DNA of 18,958 nt from an uncultured Duganella sp. (GTDB taxonomy: Bacteria; Pseudomonadota; Gammaproteobacteria; Burkholderiales; Burkholderiaceae). Below are positions 16,664 to 18,958 of this stretch, piece after piece. The stretch is from positions 1 to 18,958 of the forward strand of contig CAMLRG010000096.1 in the NCBI GenBank assembly GCA_946482335.1. Direction: 5' to 3'. Numbering within the stretch: the stretch's first letter is position 1; each line of letters begins with the position of its first letter. Both the position numbers and the translations under genes were made by a program. The notes below the pieces were generated by a model that was given only the letters and a program-made list of their open reading frames with translations, had not been told where the DNA came from and made no database searches.

Positions 16664-17932
16664 TTAGTTGGTGCCGGACTCGAACCAGGCGCCGATCATC
16701 GCGCGCTCGTCGTCGGTCATATGGGTCATGTTCGCCAGCGGCATATCCTTGGCCTGCACGGCGCGCTGGTAAATCTTGGCGGCGTGCTGCTTGACCTGGG
16801 CCTCGGTATCGAGCATCACGCCGCCTGGCGCCGATGCGAAGCCCGCCTGGGTTGGCGCGGCGGAGTGGCAGGACGCGCAGCGCTGCGTGACAACCTGCTG
16901 CACGCTGGCCAGGCTGGCTGCGGCAGGCGCCGTGGCAGCGCCGGCGACGGCGTGGCCGTCCCCATCCGCCGCCGCGGCGGCAGCCGCTGGCGCGGCAACT
17001 GCCTTGCGAGGTGCCGGCGCGATCGCCACGGCGACGGCGGCCAGCAGCAGCACGCCGGCAATCGGGTAAGCCGGCGACACCTTGCCCGCATGGCGCAGGT
17101 TGAAGAAGTGGCGGATCAGCACACCGGCAGCCATGATGGCGGCCAGCACCAGCCAGCTGTAGGCATGGCTGTAGGTCATCGCATAGTGGTTGCTGATCAT
17201 GATCAGCAGCACCGGCAGCGTGAAGTAGTTGTTGTGCACCGAGCGCACCTTGGCGCGCTTGCCGTAGATCGGGTCTGGCGACTCGCCCTTCGCCATCGCG
17301 TCCACCAGCTTGCGCTGGCCGGGGATGATCACGAACAGCACGTTACCGACCATCATGGTGCCGATCATGGCGCCGACGTGGATGTAGGCCGCGCGGCCGC
17401 TCAGGGTATGGGTCAGCACGTAGGCAGCCGCCACGATCAGCAGGAACATCACGACGCCCAGCACCGCGGGCCTTTCGGCCAGCGCGGTCTTGCACAGCGT
17501 GTCGTACACCAGCCAGCCGCCGGCCAGCGTGCCAAGGCCCACCGCCACCGCCTGCATGGAGCTGAGGTCGGCCACATTCCTGTCGACCATCATCGCCGAA
17601 GCGTTGAAGTAGTAGACGATGAACAGCATGGCGAAGCCGCTGATCCACGTGGCGTAGGCTTCCCATTTGAACCAGTGCAGGTCTTCCGGCAGCTCCGGCG
17701 GCGCCACCAGGTATTTCTGCGGGTTGTAGAAACCGCCGCCGTGCACGGCCCACAGCTCGCCCATCACGCCCTTCTTGGCGAGCGGGCTGCCCGGCTTGGG
17801 CGGCCGGATCGAATTGTCCAGCCAGACGAAGTAGAACGAGGCACCGATCCATGCGATGCCCGTGATCAAATGCAGCCAGCGTACCAGCAGGTTCAACCAC
17901 TCCACCCCGTACGCTCCGAATAATGCTTCCAT
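16664..17932 (-). CDS. puuD: Membrane urate hydroxylase with C-terminal cytochrome c domain
   Basis: Oxidises urate to 5-hydroxyisourate at the inner membrane and passes electrons to the respiratory chain rather than to O2 as soluble uricase does. The 422-residue protein has the PuuD plan: an N-terminal multi-pass domain (about 1-305, roughly eight hydrophobic segments; family marks include WLHLITGIAWIGASFYFVWLDN, VHGGGFYNPQKY and VRSVHNNYFTLPVL), an alanine-rich linker (about 311-340) and a c-type cytochrome with CASCH (352-356) and a likely axial methionine in KDMPLANMTHM (M397, M402 or M405). The start has AAGGGAGAC upstream. It leads an operon with the ammonia-lyase gene and is divergent from a LysR gene across 198 bp. 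Its product is the substrate of UraH, also in this window. Confidence 0.95.
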   Translation of the reverse strand: MEALFGAYGVEWLNLLVRWLHLITGIAWIGASFYFVWLDNSIRPPKPGSPLAKKGVMGELWAVHGGGFYNPQKYLVAPPELPEDLHWFKWEAYATWISGFAMLFIVYYFNASAMMVDRNVADLSSMQAVAVGLGTLAGGWLVYDTLCKTALAERPAVLGVVMFLLIVAAAYVLTHTLSGRAAYIHVGAMIGTMMVGNVLFVIIPGQRKLVDAMAKGESPDPIYGKRAKVRSVHNNYFTLPVLLIMISNHYAMTYSHAYSWLVLAAIMAAGVLIRHFFNLRHAGKVSPAYPIAGVLLLAAVAVAIAPAPRKAVAAPAAAAAAADGDGHAVAGAATAPAAASLASVQQVVTQRCASCHSAAPTQAGFASAPGGVMLDTEAQVKQHAAKIYQRAVQAKDMPLANMTHMTDDERAMIGAWFESGTN

Positions 17933-18035
17933 AAGTCTCCCTTGTAGTCATGTCGTCCGCGACGGCAAGGGTGCGCCCCGGCCGTCGACTTGGTGAAACG
18001 ATATCGGCTGCGGCGGCGGGAGACCTCGGGCTGCA

Positions 18036-18064
18036 CATATAGCTTGCATAGCTCCAGACGAATA
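18036..18064 (-). promoter_or_regulatory. puuD: Possible promoter of puuD
   Basis: On the minus strand, TATTCG (complement of 18059-18064) and TATATG (complement of 18036-18041) are 17 bp apart. The -10 is fair and the -35 is poor, as often seen in promoters that need an activator. A start near 18029 would put the CTTAT/ATAAG dyad at about -67, the usual place for a LysR-type activator site. Weak, inferred. Confidence 0.3.
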
Positions 18065-18077
18065 CTTCCACGCCCGG

Positions 18078-18103
18078 CTTATGCGAATCTCTTATTCATA
18101 AGA
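18078..18103. promoter_or_regulatory. CTTAT/ATAAG half-site cluster between puuD and the LysR gene
   Basis: TCTTAT-TC-ATAAGA (18090-18103) is a perfect dyad with 6-bp arms. A further CTTATG at 18078-18083 is the exact inverse of CATAAG at 18097-18102, giving three half-sites in 26 bp. The cluster lies 27 bp upstream of the LysR ATG and upstream of the possible puuD promoter. It is the best candidate for a regulator site in the 198-bp divergent spacer. Its even centre departs from the strict T-N11-A LysR pattern, so another family (for example a MarR-type urate sensor) is possible. Confidence 0.5.
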
Positions 18104-18130
18104 CCAGATACACAATATTCGGAGACAAAG

Positions 18131-18958
18131 ATGTCAAGATTGCCAGAACACCTGGATATCCACCTGATCCGCATCCTCTACCTGCTCCTGGTGGAAAAGA
18201 ACGTATCGCGCGTGGCCCTGAAACTGAACCAGCCGCAACCCTCCATTTCCGGTTCGCTGCGCAAATTGCGCGACCTGACCGGCGATCCCCTGCTGGTGCG
18301 CGGCGGGCGCGGCATGGTGCCCACGCAGCACGGCGAAAGCCTGTTGAAGACCGCCAAGCGCATCCTCGACGAAACGGAAAGCCTGTTCAGCCCCAAGACC
18401 GCTTTCGTGCCGCAGGACGAAGCGCGCACCTTCCACATCGCCGCGCCGGACTATATGAACACCCAGTTCTTCACCGAGGTGATCGCCCGGCTGCGCCGCG
18501 AATCCCCGCGCAGCCGGCTGGTGATCCACTCGCTGGGGCCGGACATCGACTACGTGCGCCTGCTGTCGGACGGCGAATTGGACCTGGTGGTCGGCAACTG
18601 GGATGAGCCGCCGCAGCACCTGCATATCTCGAAACTGTTCGACGACCCTATCGTGTGCCTGATGCGCGCCAACTGCGCCTACGCGCGCCGCACGCCCAAA
18701 GACGGCATGACGCCGGAGGAATACCTGACCCTGCCCCATGTGGCCCCGGCCCAGATCCTGCCCGGCTACCACGGCAACATCGACTCCTTCCTGGAGGAGA
18801 AGGACATGGAGCGCAATATTGTTGTGGAATCGGCACACTTCCGCATGCTGCCCTACATCGTCCAGCAAACCGATCTGGTATTAACTTCGGGTAAGCAGTT
18901 CGCGAATTTCTACGAGAACCTGCTGGGGCTCAAATCCTACAAAGTGCCCCTGGATTTC
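18131..18958 (+). CDS. LysR-type transcriptional regulator, 3' end outside the window
   Basis: The 276 visible codons of a LysR regulator, usually about 300 residues. The N-terminal winged helix-turn-helix spans about residues 6-65: VSRVALKLNQPQPSISGSLR is the recognition region, followed by LRDLTGDPLLVRGGRGMVPT, the typical wing. After the linker helix (to about 85) comes a periplasmic-binding-like effector domain starting TFHIAAPDYMN and containing DGELDLVVGNW and a second lobe up to the window edge. GGAGAC at 18121-18126 is spaced 4 nt from the ATG at 18131. It is divergent from puuD, the classic arrangement for LysR control of the neighbouring operon and of itself. The expected inducer is a purine intermediate or glyoxylate-related compound, but that is inference. 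The last bases shown are an in-frame codon, so no frameshift is evident. Confidence 0.93.
   Translation, partial: MSRLPEHLDIHLIRILYLLLVEKNVSRVALKLNQPQPSISGSLRKLRDLTGDPLLVRGGRGMVPTQHGESLLKTAKRILDETESLFSPKTAFVPQDEARTFHIAAPDYMNTQFFTEVIARLRRESPRSRLVIHSLGPDIDYVRLLSDGELDLVVGNWDEPPQHLHISKLFDDPIVCLMRANCAYARRTPKDGMTPEEYLTLPHVAPAQILPGYHGNIDSFLEEKDMERNIVVESAHFRMLPYIVQQTDLVLTSGKQFANFYENLLGLKSYKVPLDF

Overview
The window is a high-GC proteobacterial segment. Gene content, operon style and protein signatures suggest a Burkholderiales bacterium, most likely an Oxalobacteraceae (Massilia/Duganella/Janthinobacterium-like). That placement is inference from recollection of similar gene sets, not from a search. 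The theme is purine catabolism, from uptake of bases down to pyruvate.

Layout. (1) Positions 1-5706, plus strand: a tight glyoxylate-salvage operon, gcl (5' end outside the window), hyi, glxR, a TtuD-type glycerate 2-kinase and pyruvate kinase, closed by a clear intrinsic terminator (5734-5762). (2) 5895-6767: an orphan single-pass membrane protein of visibly lower GC (about 50% by hand count). (3) 6782-8447, minus strand: uraH then guaD. (4) 8577-12324, plus strand: a Tsx-like outer-membrane channel, an NCS2 purine permease and an 8-oxoguanine deaminase family enzyme, separated by structured spacers. (5) 12403-15034, plus strand: a PilZ/YcgR-type c-di-GMP receptor with its own good sigma70-like promoter, then a YddA/BclA-type ABC transporter; neither has an obvious purine role. 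(6) 15031-17932, minus strand: puuD (membrane urate hydroxylase with cytochrome c domain), followed after 10 bp by a MIO-type histidine/aromatic ammonia-lyase. (7) 18131 to the end, plus strand: a LysR-type regulator, divergent from puuD and cut by the window edge.

How it fits together. Bases enter through the Tsx-like channel and the NCS2 permease. GuaD makes xanthine from guanine, and the 8-oxoguanine deaminase makes urate from oxidised guanine. PuuD oxidises urate to 5-hydroxyisourate and passes electrons to its own haem domain; UraH hydrolyses that product. The later ring-opening steps (UraD, allantoinase, ureidoglycolate steps) and xanthine dehydrogenase are not in the window. Glyoxylate from that route would feed Gcl, Hyi, GlxR and glycerate kinase to 2-phosphoglycerate; after enolase (not here), PykF yields pyruvate.

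The parts most worth a second look are the histidine-ammonia-lyase-like enzyme placed in the puuD operon with no hut genes beside it, the low-GC orphan membrane protein, the structured spacers at 9412-9450 and 10836-10916, and the three-half-site CTTAT/ATAAG cluster between puuD and the LysR gene. No tRNA, rRNA, transposase, integrase or CRISPR array was seen, and no stretch over 300 bases lacks a gene.
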